From Persicitalea sp964500445 (GTDB taxonomy: Bacteria > Bacteroidota > Bacteroidia > Cytophagales > Spirosomataceae): DNA of 64,000 nt. A program made the translations under genes and the position numbers. The notes beneath the pieces are model-generated. The model did no database searches and was not told the origin of the DNA. It saw nothing but the letters and a program-made list of their open reading frames with translations. The stretch spans positions 1 to 64,000 of the forward strand of contig CAZCOG010000014.1 of NCBI GenBank assembly GCA_964500445.1. The letters are read 5' to 3'. Shown here piece by piece: positions 49,946 to 59,103 of the stretch (position 1 is its first letter; every line of letters begins with the position of its first letter).

Positions 49946-52900
49946 ATGTTTAGTACATTCATTCGCCGGCCCGTATTCGCAATTGTGATATCGGTCATGA
50001 TCGTTTTCGTGGGCGGCCTGGCGATCAGAAGTTTGCCAATCTCCCAATTTCCGGACATTGCCCCCACCACCGTCAATATTTTCATAGCCTACCCCGGTGC
50101 CAGTGCCGACGTGCTGGTGAAATCCACGCTGATTACTCTGGAACAGGCGATCAACGGCGTACAGGATATGCGCTATATTGCCACGGACGCCACCAGCGCT
50201 GGTGAAGCTACTCTCAGGATTATTTTTGAACCCGGAACCGACCCCAACGATGCGGTAATCCGGGTAAAAACCCGGGTGGACCAGGTGATGCCGCTTTTGC
50301 CCGAACTGGTGCAGCGTGAAGGGGTAATCATTACGCCTATCCAGCCCAGTATGTTGATGTACGTCAACCTTTATTCCAAGGATAAGAGCATCGACGAAAA
50401 ATTCCTGTTCAACTATGCAACCGTAAAGATGATCCCCGAAATTCAGCGGACCAGGGGTATCGCGCGGGCGCAAATATTGGGTAGCCGACGGTACGCTATG
50501 CGCGTTTGGCTCAATCCTGACCGCATGCGGGCTTACAACATTTCGGTAGAAGAAGTGATGGACGCCATCGGGGAGCAAAGTATCATTGGCCGACCCGGCC
50601 GAATTGGGCAAAGTTCCGGTATTGCGGCTCAGTCGCTGGAATACGTGCTCACTTACAAAGGTCGATTCAACAAGGCCGAAGAGTACGAGGATATTATTAT
50701 CCGCGCCAATGCCGAGGGAGAAAGTATCCATTTGAAAGACATAGCCCACGTCGAGCTGGGCAGTGAATTCTTCGATATTTATTCCAATCTCGACGGTAAG
50801 GCTTCGGCGGCCATCGTGCTGCGCCAAAACTACGGTAGTAATGCCAGCGACGTCATCGAAGAAGTGAAAAATAAGCTTGAGGTGATGAAAACCTCTTTTC
50901 CTCCGGGCGTAGATTACAAGATCAGCTATGACGTATCTCAGTTTCTGGACGCTTCCATCGAGCAGGTAATTCATACGCTGCGGGACGCATTTATCCTGGT
51001 AGCCCTGGTAGTTTTCGTATTCCTGGGCGACTGGCGGTCCACGCTGATTCCTATTCTGGCGGTGCCGGTATCTCTGATTGGCGCATTTTTCGTCATCCAG
51101 TTCTTCGGGCTTTCGATTAACCTGATCACGCTGTTCGCCTTGGTACTGGCCATCGGTATTGTGGTGGACGATGCCATTGTGGTGGTGGAAGCCGTCCACG
51201 CCAAAATGGAAGAAAAACCCAATATATCACCTTACAGGGCCGTCAAAGAAGTACTTGGTGAAATAAGCGGAGCTATCATTGCCATCACGGCCGTAATGGT
51301 ATCGGTGTTCCTGCCCATCTCGTTCATGTCGGGTCCGGTCGGTACTTTCTACCGGCAGTTCTCCATCACTATGGCGAGTTCTATCGTGATTTCGGCCCTG
51401 ATTGCTCTGACATTGACGCCCGTTCTGTGCGCCATGCTACTGAAAAATCATCATGGACATGAGCGGAAGAAAAATCTGCTGACCAAAGCACTCGACAGCT
51501 TCAACCGCGGATTCGACAAAATGACCGGATGGTACGTGGGCTTGTTGAAAATGATCGTCAGCCGCCGAGTCGTGACTTTTGCGATACTGTTGGCCTTCTG
51601 CGCCGGCATATTCTACGAAAACCAGATTCTGCCCGCCGGATTTATTCCGAACGAAGACCAAAGTACCATCTATGCCATTATCCAGACGCCTCCGGGCTCC
51701 ACACTGGAAAAAACCAACCAGGTTTCGCAAAAGCTCCAGAAAATCTGCGAAGAAATCAAAGGGGTAGAATCGGTGTCGTCCCTGGCGGGTTACGAGATCA
51801 TGACCGAGGGACGTGGTTCCAACGCGGGTACCTGTCTGATTAACCTGAAACCCTGGTCGGAGCGCGACCAGAACGTGAAGGAAATCATGGAAGAGTTGGA
51901 GGAAGAGTCGAGAAATCTCGGGGCTACCGTCGAATTCTTCGAACCACCGGCCATTCCTGGCTTTGGTACTTCGGGCGGTTTTTCCATGCGCTTGCTGGAT
52001 AAAAACACGGATACCGATTACCACGAGTTCGATAGGATCAACCAGCAGTTCATGGACAATCTGCGCGCTCGCAAGGAGTTGGCGGGTATGTTCACCTTCT
52101 TCGCTGCCAACTACCCGCAGTACGAACTGGAATTTGACAACAACCTGGCCATGCAGAAAGGCGTATCGATCGGAAAAGCGATGGATAACCTCAATATCAT
52201 GATCGGAAGTACCTACGAACAGGGCTTCATCAAATTCAACCAGTTCTTCAAAGTCTATGTGCAGTCCGATCCAAGTTTCCGGAAGCTGCCTTCCGACATT
52301 CTGAATCTGTTCGTCAAAAACGATGAGGGAGAAATGGTACCTTACTCGTCGTTCATGCGGCTCAAAAAAGGACAGGGCCCCAACGAGATTACTCGCTTCA
52401 ACCTGTACAACTCGGCTGCTATTCAGGGACAGCCCGCCAAGGGCTATACCACGGCGGATGCCATCGCTGCCATCCGGGAAGTGGCCGCCACGACTTTGCC
52501 CAAAGGCTACGACATCGCCTTCGAAGGTCTTTCCTACGACGAATCGATCCGGGGAAATGAGTCACTTTACGTGTTCCTGATCGTGCTGGTGTTCGTGTAC
52601 TTTGTGTTGGCTGCCCAGTACGAAAGCTTCATCATTCCGATGGCGGTAGTGTTTTCTCTGCCGGTGGGTGTGTTCGGTTCTTTTCTGATGCTCAAACTCA
52701 TGGGGCTGGAAAACAATATCTACGCCCAGATTGGCTTAATCATGCTGATCGGTCTATTGGGTAAAAACGCCGTGCTGATCGTGGAATTCGCCGTGCAGAA
52801 GCGGCAACAGGGCGAAACCATCCTGAATGCCGCCATTGAAGGGGCAAAGGTCCGTTTCCGCCCTATTCTGATGACTTCATTCGCCTTTGTGGCTGGTTTG

Positions 52901-53149
52901 ATTCCGCTGATTATCGCCACGGGAGCAGGCGCTATCGGCAACCGAACCATTGGTGCTTCTGCCCTGGGGGGGATGTTGTTCGGTACTATTTTCGGGGTAA
53001 TCATTATTCCTGGACTGTACTTCATATTTGCCCATTTGGCCGATGGCCGGAAGATGATTAAAGGAGAAGATGATGAGCCACTATCCGAAAACTGGGCTCA
53101 TCAGGTAGATAGCTTCCCTATTACTGAAATAAGCACCAATCATGAATAA
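49946..53149 (+). CDS. RND multidrug efflux permease (HAE1/AcrB family)
   Basis: 1067 residues. N-terminal FIRRPVFAIVISVMIVFVGG, twelve membrane helices in two sets, large periplasmic loops, and proton-relay residues in GIVVDDAIVVVEAV (Asp-Asp pair) and GLLGKNAVLIVEFA (Lys). It exports hydrophobic compounds with the adaptor upstream and the channel downstream; its stop overlaps the next gene by 8 bp. Confidence 0.96.
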   Translation: MFSTFIRRPVFAIVISVMIVFVGGLAIRSLPISQFPDIAPTTVNIFIAYPGASADVLVKSTLITLEQAINGVQDMRYIATDATSAGEATLRIIFEPGTDPNDAVIRVKTRVDQVMPLLPELVQREGVIITPIQPSMLMYVNLYSKDKSIDEKFLFNYATVKMIPEIQRTRGIARAQILGSRRYAMRVWLNPDRMRAYNISVEEVMDAIGEQSIIGRPGRIGQSSGIAAQSLEYVLTYKGRFNKAEEYEDIIIRANAEGESIHLKDIAHVELGSEFFDIYSNLDGKASAAIVLRQNYGSNASDVIEEVKNKLEVMKTSFPPGVDYKISYDVSQFLDASIEQVIHTLRDAFILVALVVFVFLGDWRSTLIPILAVPVSLIGAFFVIQFFGLSINLITLFALVLAIGIVVDDAIVVVEAVHAKMEEKPNISPYRAVKEVLGEISGAIIAITAVMVSVFLPISFMSGPVGTFYRQFSITMASSIVISALIALTLTPVLCAMLLKNHHGHERKKNLLTKALDSFNRGFDKMTGWYVGLLKMIVSRRVVTFAILLAFCAGIFYENQILPAGFIPNEDQSTIYAIIQTPPGSTLEKTNQVSQKLQKICEEIKGVESVSSLAGYEIMTEGRGSNAGTCLINLKPWSERDQNVKEIMEELEEESRNLGATVEFFEPPAIPGFGTSGGFSMRLLDKNTDTDYHEFDRINQQFMDNLRARKELAGMFTFFAANYPQYELEFDNNLAMQKGVSIGKAMDNLNIMIGSTYEQGFIKFNQFFKVYVQSDPSFRKLPSDILNLFVKNDEGEMVPYSSFMRLKKGQGPNEITRFNLYNSAAIQGQPAKGYTTADAIAAIREVAATTLPKGYDIAFEGLSYDESIRGNESLYVFLIVLVFVYFVLAAQYESFIIPMAVVFSLPVGVFGSFLMLKLMGLENNIYAQIGLIMLIGLLGKNAVLIVEFAVQKRQQGETILNAAIEGAKVRFRPILMTSFAFVAGLIPLIIATGAGAIGNRTIGASALGGMLFGTIFGVIIIPGLYFIFAHLADGRKMIKGEDDEPLSENWAHQVDSFPITEISTNHE

Positions 53150-54581
53150 ACAACTCAGATATAGATACTTGGCCGTAGTATTCGTAACCCTTTTCGTGTC
53201 GGCCTGTAAAACCCCCGCCCTGATGACCAGGGAAGTGAACAAAGAGGTTCCGGCGAGCTTTTACGGATCGCTGGATTCTACCAACTCGGGACAGGTCAGC
53301 TGGCGGAACTACTTCACTGACCCCTATCTGACTGCCCTGATCGATACTGCGCTCAGTAGCAATGGTAACCAGGAGTTGAACATTACCCTACAGGAGATCG
53401 CTATTTCTCAAAACGAGGTGCTGGCAAGAGCCGGGGAATACCGGCCCTTCGTCGGCCTGCGTGGTGGAGCGGGTGTCGAGAAAGCTGCGCGCTACACTCA
53501 CCCCGGTTCTACCGAAGCTACCACCGACATCAAACCGGGTCTGGAAACCCCCGATCCGCTCCCTGATTTTGTGGTGGACCTTTATGCCCGCTGGGAAGTG
53601 GATATCTGGCACAAGCTGCGAAACGCTAAAAAAGCGGCCGCGCTCCGGTACTTATCTTCCCGCGAAGGCCGGAACTTCACGACGACCAACATCGTCGCCG
53701 AAATTGCTACCTCTTATTACGAACTGTTGTCGCTTGATGCGCAACTGGCTATTCTGCAAAACAATATCGAGATCCAGAACAACGCTCTGAAAATCGTGCG
53801 GATGCAGAAGGATGCCGCCAAAGTGACCGAGCTGGCCGTGCAGCGATTCCAGGCCCAGGTACTTAATACCCAAAGCCTGCAATATGGTATTCAGCAGCGA
53901 ATCAGGGAAACAGAGAACAGAATCAATTTCCTGCTGGGGCGTTATCCGCAACCCGTAGCCCGCAGCAGCCAGAATTTTGAGACGCTTGTCCCCGAGGTAG
54001 TTTACGCAGGACTGCCCACCCAACTGCTATCGAATCGTCCCGATATTCGGCAGGCCGAGCTGGAACTCACTGCCGCCAAAATTGACGTGGAAGTAGCACG
54101 GGCCAATTTTTACCCTTCCCTCGGCCTTACCGCCGACCTGGGTATCCGTGCTTTCAATCCCATTTATCTGGCTAAACTACCTGAATCGCTGCTGGCTTCG
54201 CTGGTGGGTGACCTGGCAGGGCCCCTGGTCAACAAGAATGCCATCAAGGCTACCTATTATAGCGCCAATGCCCGGCAGATTCAGGCGATTTATAGTTACG
54301 AACGTACGGTTTTGAATGCTTACATTGAAGTAGTTAACCAGCTTTCAAATATTGGTAATCTTCAAAATACCTATGACCTGAAATACCAGGAAGTGCAGGC
54401 GCTTAATCAATCGATCACGATCTCGAATAACCTGTTCCGTTCGGCCCGTGCTGACTACATGGAAGTTCTGCTTACCCAACGCGACGCCCTCGAATCGCGC
54501 TTTGATCTGATTGAGACCAAGATGCAGCAGATGAATGCCACCGTGAATGTGTACCGGGCTTTGGGTGGTGGTTGGAATTGA
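53142..54581 (+). CDS. RND efflux outer-membrane channel lipoprotein (TolC/OprM-like)
   Basis: 479 residues; lipoprotein signal ending FVSAC. Two repeats of the outer membrane efflux domain, with the LLSNRPDIRQAELELTAAKI motif (about 285-310) and C-terminal LLTQRDALESRFDLIE. It completes the three-gene efflux operon and is followed by a terminator-like hairpin. Confidence 0.94.
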   Translation: MNKQLRYRYLAVVFVTLFVSACKTPALMTREVNKEVPASFYGSLDSTNSGQVSWRNYFTDPYLTALIDTALSSNGNQELNITLQEIAISQNEVLARAGEYRPFVGLRGGAGVEKAARYTHPGSTEATTDIKPGLETPDPLPDFVVDLYARWEVDIWHKLRNAKKAAALRYLSSREGRNFTTTNIVAEIATSYYELLSLDAQLAILQNNIEIQNNALKIVRMQKDAAKVTELAVQRFQAQVLNTQSLQYGIQQRIRETENRINFLLGRYPQPVARSSQNFETLVPEVVYAGLPTQLLSNRPDIRQAELELTAAKIDVEVARANFYPSLGLTADLGIRAFNPIYLAKLPESLLASLVGDLAGPLVNKNAIKATYYSANARQIQAIYSYERTVLNAYIEVVNQLSNIGNLQNTYDLKYQEVQALNQSITISNNLFRSARADYMEVLLTQRDALESRFDLIETKMQQMNATVNVYRALGGGWN

Positions 54582-54613
54582 GGTAGTTTTTGATAAACCT
54601 GAAAAGTGAATGT

Positions 54614-54641
54614 CCCCCGATGCGCAAGCGTCGGGGGATTT
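54614..54641 (+). terminator. Terminator-like hairpin after the efflux operon
   Basis: Stem CCCCCGATGC with GCAA loop and GCGTCGGGGG (one wobble), followed by ATTTTCT. The T-run is short, so strength is uncertain. Confidence 0.65.
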
Positions 54642-54725
54642 TCTATGTAGGGTAATTCTGGACCAAACTAGAATTTTAATACCTTGACTAAAAACATTAC
54701 ATTTGGTAAAACAAGAAGAACGACC

Positions 54726-55289
54726 ATGAGAACCTCAACTGAAATTCAGCAACTACCCCGCACCTGGGAGGAATTTGTAGATTGGGAACCTACTGACGGG
54801 TACAAATATGAATGGAATGATGGCGAAGTCATTAGATTTGAAAGTATGAAACAGCGGCATTTGTTGATTATCAAAATACTTACTCGCCTTTTTTCTAAGA
54901 CAATGGCTTATCAGCGTGGGGGAGAATTGGTTCCAGAACAAGATGTCATGTTGACGGGCATTCAAATGCGTCGGCCCGATTTGGCATATTTCAGCATCGA
55001 TCAGATAAATGTTTGCCTATCTGCCGAAGAAGGTCTGATTCCCGCCTTCACCATTGAGGTAGTTTCTCCCACGGACGACGCCACCAAAATCGAAGAAAAA
55101 CTGGTAGAGTACTTTAAGTGCGGCGTACAGGTAGTTTGGCACGTCTATCCCGAGAATAAGGTCGTATATGTTTACACTTCCCGCAAGAATGTCAAAATCT
55201 GTACCGAGGATGATCTTTGTTCCGCCCAACCTGTCTTGCCGGATTTTGAAATCAGCGTGAACGATCTCTTCGCCGTGCCAACTACTTGA
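54726..55289 (+). CDS. Uma2/DUF820-family putative endonuclease
   Basis: 187 residues from ATG 54726 (a TTG at 54684 would add 14 odd residues). Uma2 hallmarks: TWEEFVDWEPTDGYKYEWND, GIQMRRPDLAYFS (Asp), and FTIEVVSPTDDATKIEEKL (Glu), a PD-(D/E)XK-type fold. The family is expanded in cyanobacteria and many Bacteroidota; the biological role is unknown. Stands alone. Confidence 0.82.
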   Translation: MRTSTEIQQLPRTWEEFVDWEPTDGYKYEWNDGEVIRFESMKQRHLLIIKILTRLFSKTMAYQRGGELVPEQDVMLTGIQMRRPDLAYFSIDQINVCLSAEEGLIPAFTIEVVSPTDDATKIEEKLVEYFKCGVQVVWHVYPENKVVYVYTSRKNVKICTEDDLCSAQPVLPDFEISVNDLFAVPTT

Positions 55290-55642
55290 CTCTTTAAGCT
55301 CCAAGTTACTCCCTCATCCGCTAAGGCTCATTTGTCACATGGTGTACTGATGATATCAACCCGTTCGGGAGAATAGAGGTTGATTTCTTTCTGTGTACGA
55401 CCGATAAAATTTTTGCTGACGAAATACTACCTCAGCTCAGCATCTTCACCGAATAGTATTTCAGGATAAGCTGCTCGAAAGACTCTGTAGTATTGATTTT
55501 CTCTTTTTTTGCCAGTGGGGTTTTCTGAACGCTATACTGGCGGATTGTGGTGGATGATTTCATGACTTTTTAGTGTTTGTGTACAGATTAGATGTCTCTA
55601 CTTTGAGGGTGGTTTAAAATGAACCGAGTGGCAGGTAATTAA
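55290..55642. other. Intergenic region with one possible small gene
   Basis: 353 bp between convergent genes. Apart from the 43-codon frame at 55432-55563 nothing else is seen, and no clear terminator. Confidence 0.4.
55432..55563 (-). CDS. Possible 43-aa small protein
   Basis: ATG 55563 to TGA 55432 encodes a basic, Ser/Thr- and Lys-rich peptide (MKSSTTIRQYSVQKTPLAKK, ending LILKYYSVKMLS). It has no Cys, membrane helix or signal peptide and no family I recognise. It may be real or a chance frame. Confidence 0.3.
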   Translation of the reverse strand: MKSSTTIRQYSVQKTPLAKKEKINTTESFEQLILKYYSVKMLS

Positions 55643-56431
55643 CTATTTCTCCACCTTTTCCAACTCTTCCTGCTTGTCTTGTGTGAGGTCGATTTGGCTG
55701 AAACTGCTGGAATTTGGTAAAACCATGTGGAAGGCCGAGGTGTAATCAATGGAAAGGGTAGCCTGGCCGATGGTGCAGGCCAACACGTGTCCACCCCGTT
55801 TGTGATCGTCGGTGATGAAATGCAGGTGATAACCGGGCACGTTCAGGCCTTTCATGAATGGAGGCGTTCGGAATCCCATCAAAGTACCCCGGACGTTCTG
55901 AAACTCAAATGTTGGTTGCGTTTTTACAATTTCTACCATGGGTTGATAAGGCTTCGACTGGCGGGGAACGCTTCGGGCTTTTACATAATCAAACTCTCCG
56001 GTTATCTTGATGGCGTAGAAAATATTCTCGGTCGGTATGAGGCTATCGATCAGGGTACAAAGTGCTTCAAAACTGATAGATTGAGGAAGTGACAATACCG
56101 TATCGGCTTCAAAGTAGGTAACGGCCGCAAAAGGCGTGCGGGTAGAATCGGGAACGGGGTATACATTTCCGTCAGAACGAATCTTATATACATTTCCATC
56201 CAATTGCAGCATTTCTCCATCGAGGCCGTTAAAAGTACCGATACCAAAATCGCCATGTTGTCGAACCTCCCCGTACGTAACTTCTCCGTCGAAATCACCG
56301 ACGAGTAGCGCGTCGATTGTTGAAATTTGGTAAAGTACTTCCTTCTGAGATGAGTCGTTCTGAGGAGAAGTGCAGGCAGCTAACAGGCAGAGAATTCCGG
56401 GAAGAAAGTTGTGAGCTGACCTGAATTTCAT
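55643..56431 (-). CDS. Acetolactate decarboxylase-like lipoprotein
   Basis: 262 residues from ATG 56431. Lipoprotein signal MKFRSAHNFLPGILCLLAAC. The mature part has alpha-acetolactate decarboxylase motifs: STIDALLVGDFDGEVTYGEV, GDFGIGTFNGLDGEM, and zinc ligands in GYHLHFITDDHKRGGHVL (HxHxxxxxxxxGGH). The enzyme converts acetolactate to acetoin. Export as a lipoprotein differs from the cytosolic form in Enterobacteria but is seen in other Bacteroidota. Confidence 0.88.
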   Translation of the reverse strand: MKFRSAHNFLPGILCLLAACTSPQNDSSQKEVLYQISTIDALLVGDFDGEVTYGEVRQHGDFGIGTFNGLDGEMLQLDGNVYKIRSDGNVYPVPDSTRTPFAAVTYFEADTVLSLPQSISFEALCTLIDSLIPTENIFYAIKITGEFDYVKARSVPRQSKPYQPMVEIVKTQPTFEFQNVRGTLMGFRTPPFMKGLNVPGYHLHFITDDHKRGGHVLACTIGQATLSIDYTSAFHMVLPNSSSFSQIDLTQDKQEELEKVEK

Positions 56432-56468
56432 TGAAAAGTACACTATTTTTTGAAAGATTATAGGACAA

Positions 56469-57242
56469 CTACCGCAGGTACTTTCTTAACCCGCATTTCT
56501 TCAGCGACTTTATTCCCTTCACTACCATTTCGGCATTGAGTTCGGCACCGGCGAGGGCCGTGTGGGTGTCGTCCAGAGTTGTAAAGTATTGCTGCTTGAC
56601 CTGCGCGGGAGTACTTCGGTCATATTGCGTAGCCACCAATTCGTACAAGTCAATGAAAAAGGCTCCTTGTGTACGCGCGACGGTCCGTGCCCATTGCGGG
56701 TAACTATCATCGGGGCGCACAATCCGACTCTGCTCCCATTGGTTACGCGGGATTGGTGAACACACAATAGGTACAGCTCCTTTGGCTTTGGCTTCGTCGA
56801 TGAACTTACGCAGGTACCAGCCGTAAGAATGAACTATCTCGTGTTTTTTGGTAATAAGGTTATCGATTTCCTCAGTTTCTTCCCCGATACCTTTTATGGT
56901 ACCCCGGGCACGCAGCGTATCATTGACCGGGCTCGAATCGTTGTGGCCGAACTGGATAAGAAGGTAGTCGCCCGGTTTCAGCTCTGAAAGGACGGTTTCC
57001 CAACGGCCCTCGCTCACGAAAGTACGGCTCGACCTGCCGCCGATGGCGTGGTTGTGAATCTTGATCCGGGTAGTATCAAAGTGTTTGGCCAACACGCTAC
57101 CCCAGCCCCATTGTCCGTTTTGGCCGGTGCCAGAGCCGGTTTTAACCGTAGAATCGCCGATGAGATATAAGTTGACGGGATCGGTGCGGAGAAGAACCGT
57201 GGTAGCAAAAGTAGTAAGGAACAGCAGTAGTTTTAGTGGCAT
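56469..57242 (-). CDS. Rhamnogalacturonan acetylesterase-like SGNH hydrolase
   Basis: 257 residues with a signal peptide. SGNH blocks: NLYLIGDSTVKTG (Ser), AIGGRSSRTF (Gly), IQFGHND (Asn) and DDTHTALAGAE (Asp/His). This pattern is the RhgT/RGAE family, which removes acetyl groups from pectin in the periplasm or outside the cell. It lies 38 bp from the acetolactate decarboxylase start; a shared transcript is possible. Confidence 0.87.
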   Translation of the reverse strand: MPLKLLLFLTTFATTVLLRTDPVNLYLIGDSTVKTGSGTGQNGQWGWGSVLAKHFDTTRIKIHNHAIGGRSSRTFVSEGRWETVLSELKPGDYLLIQFGHNDSSPVNDTLRARGTIKGIGEETEEIDNLITKKHEIVHSYGWYLRKFIDEAKAKGAVPIVCSPIPRNQWEQSRIVRPDDSYPQWARTVARTQGAFFIDLYELVATQYDRSTPAQVKQQYFTTLDDTHTALAGAELNAEMVVKGIKSLKKCGLRKYLR

Positions 57243-57410
57243 AGGAAGTAGGTATGATTCCTATTTTATAAGCCTTCTGAGCGCTTTTCTACTCAAATTT
57301 GCGGGCGTGAAATTTATTTCGACAATGGGTTAAACTTTATACTGCTTTCTGAATCCGAAGTGGCATCCCAATTTCGTTAGGCAATTCCTGTGTAATCCAA
57401 AAGGTTGACT

Positions 57411-58961
57411 ATGGCCTGGACCGCTAACCATACCCGCCCCCTCGCTCCGGCGGACATTGCCCATTTCCTGCGGCGGGCATCGTTCGGGCCTTCGCCCGCG
57501 CAGTTGAAAGAATATCAGGGCCGTACGGCTGCCGAGATTTTCGACGTGCTGGTGAATGTACCCGCTCCTCCGCTGCCCACTAACTCCGATGGTAATACGT
57601 TCCACGATTTGGGCTGGGGCGCTCCCGAAACCGAACAGCAAAAGCGTAATCAGCTTGATAACCAACGGCGACTGCAAATTAAGAAGTGGTGGTTGGGACT
57701 GATGCTTGATCCGTCGCGCGGATTTGTGGAAAAACTTACGCTCTTCTGGCAAAACCACTTTGTCATCGAGTCGGATACGATACAGGATGTGCGCTTCCTG
57801 TATCGGTACCTGGAAACCATACGCCGCAATGCGCTGGGTAACTTTCAAACTTTCGTGATCGAAATCACTCAGGACCCGGCGATGCTCCGGTACCTCAACG
57901 GCACCGAAAATACCAGGGAAAAACCCAACGAAAACTACGGGCGCGAACTGATGGAGCTTTTCACGCTGGGCCGGGGCTATTATACCGAATCCGATGTGAA
58001 GGAAGCCGCCCGAGTACTGACGGGTTGGCAGGCAATAAATTACCGCAACGCTTTTACCGAAGTGATTTCGTCGCGGTTTAACCCAAATCTTCACGATCAG
58101 GAGAAAAAGGAATTTTCGGAAAACTTTCAGAACAAAACTGTTGAAGGTCGTCCCGGCGACAAAGGGGGAGAGCTGGAGCTTGGCGAGCTGGTGGATATGA
58201 TTTTCGCTCATCCTGAATCGGCCCGCTTTATCGTCCGCAAGTTCTATCGCTGGTACTTTACGGGCGAAATCAGCGAGGAAGTCGAGAAAAACTTCATCGA
58301 GCCCCTGGCTATTAGTTTTCGAAAAGACTTGGAAATCAAGCTACTCATTCGGCGGATGCTCACCAGCGATCATTTTTTCGACTCGGCCCTGCGCGGTGGA
58401 CAACTCCGCTCGCCGCTCGATTTTATCATGGGTAGTTTCATCGCTCTGGAAAACCCGGTACCCTCACCCGAGAAGGAACGCAGCAAGTACGATGCTCTCA
58501 CGAATAATCTGCTGAATCGTGCCCGCCTAATGGAAATGGAAGTACTGGAGCAGCCGACGGTTTTTGGCTGGCGACCTTACTATGATACCGGATATTACAA
58601 AATCTGGATCAGCGGTACTACCCTTGGACTACGGGGGAGCCTGACGGATATTTTAGTGAAAGGTTCAAAGGAACTCAATATACAAATAGACACGCTGAAA
58701 TGGGTCGCCTCCTTCGTCAGTGACCCTAGTGACCCGATGGTACTTGTCCGCGAAATGTGGGGGCTACTCATGGCTGTGGAACCTACGCAAGCCCAACTCG
58801 ATAACCTAATGGACAATGCATTGCTGGACGGTATCCCCCGTTACGAGTGGACCGAAATCTGGAATAAATACAATGACAAAGGCCCGGAGGACGACGCCCG
58901 CAACCGGCTCAACCCACTGGTAGCATACATGCTTCGCCTGGCAGAATATCAACTCGCTTAG
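57411..58961 (+). CDS. DUF1800 family protein
   Basis: 516 residues from ATG 57411. DUF1800 motifs: IAHFLRRASFGPSPAQL near the start, KLTLFWQNHFV (about 110), ENYGRELMELFTLGRGYYTE (about 170), RVLTGWQA and FIVRKFYRWYFTGE. Function unknown. No signal peptide is visible. The downstream DUF1501 gene is its usual partner. Confidence 0.9.
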   Translation: MAWTANHTRPLAPADIAHFLRRASFGPSPAQLKEYQGRTAAEIFDVLVNVPAPPLPTNSDGNTFHDLGWGAPETEQQKRNQLDNQRRLQIKKWWLGLMLDPSRGFVEKLTLFWQNHFVIESDTIQDVRFLYRYLETIRRNALGNFQTFVIEITQDPAMLRYLNGTENTREKPNENYGRELMELFTLGRGYYTESDVKEAARVLTGWQAINYRNAFTEVISSRFNPNLHDQEKKEFSENFQNKTVEGRPGDKGGELELGELVDMIFAHPESARFIVRKFYRWYFTGEISEEVEKNFIEPLAISFRKDLEIKLLIRRMLTSDHFFDSALRGGQLRSPLDFIMGSFIALENPVPSPEKERSKYDALTNNLLNRARLMEMEVLEQPTVFGWRPYYDTGYYKIWISGTTLGLRGSLTDILVKGSKELNIQIDTLKWVASFVSDPSDPMVLVREMWGLLMAVEPTQAQLDNLMDNALLDGIPRYEWTEIWNKYNDKGPEDDARNRLNPLVAYMLRLAEYQLA

Positions 58962-59103
58962 AAGTGGGTAGTTGAGATTGAAATAGGGCACCTGACCTCT
59001 TACTCTTTGCATCCATCTTCAACCACACCAAATTAGATACTACCTTCACAGTTGATGGTTGAAGTACTTTCAACTATCAGCTTTCAACTCTCCACTTGCA
59101 ATT

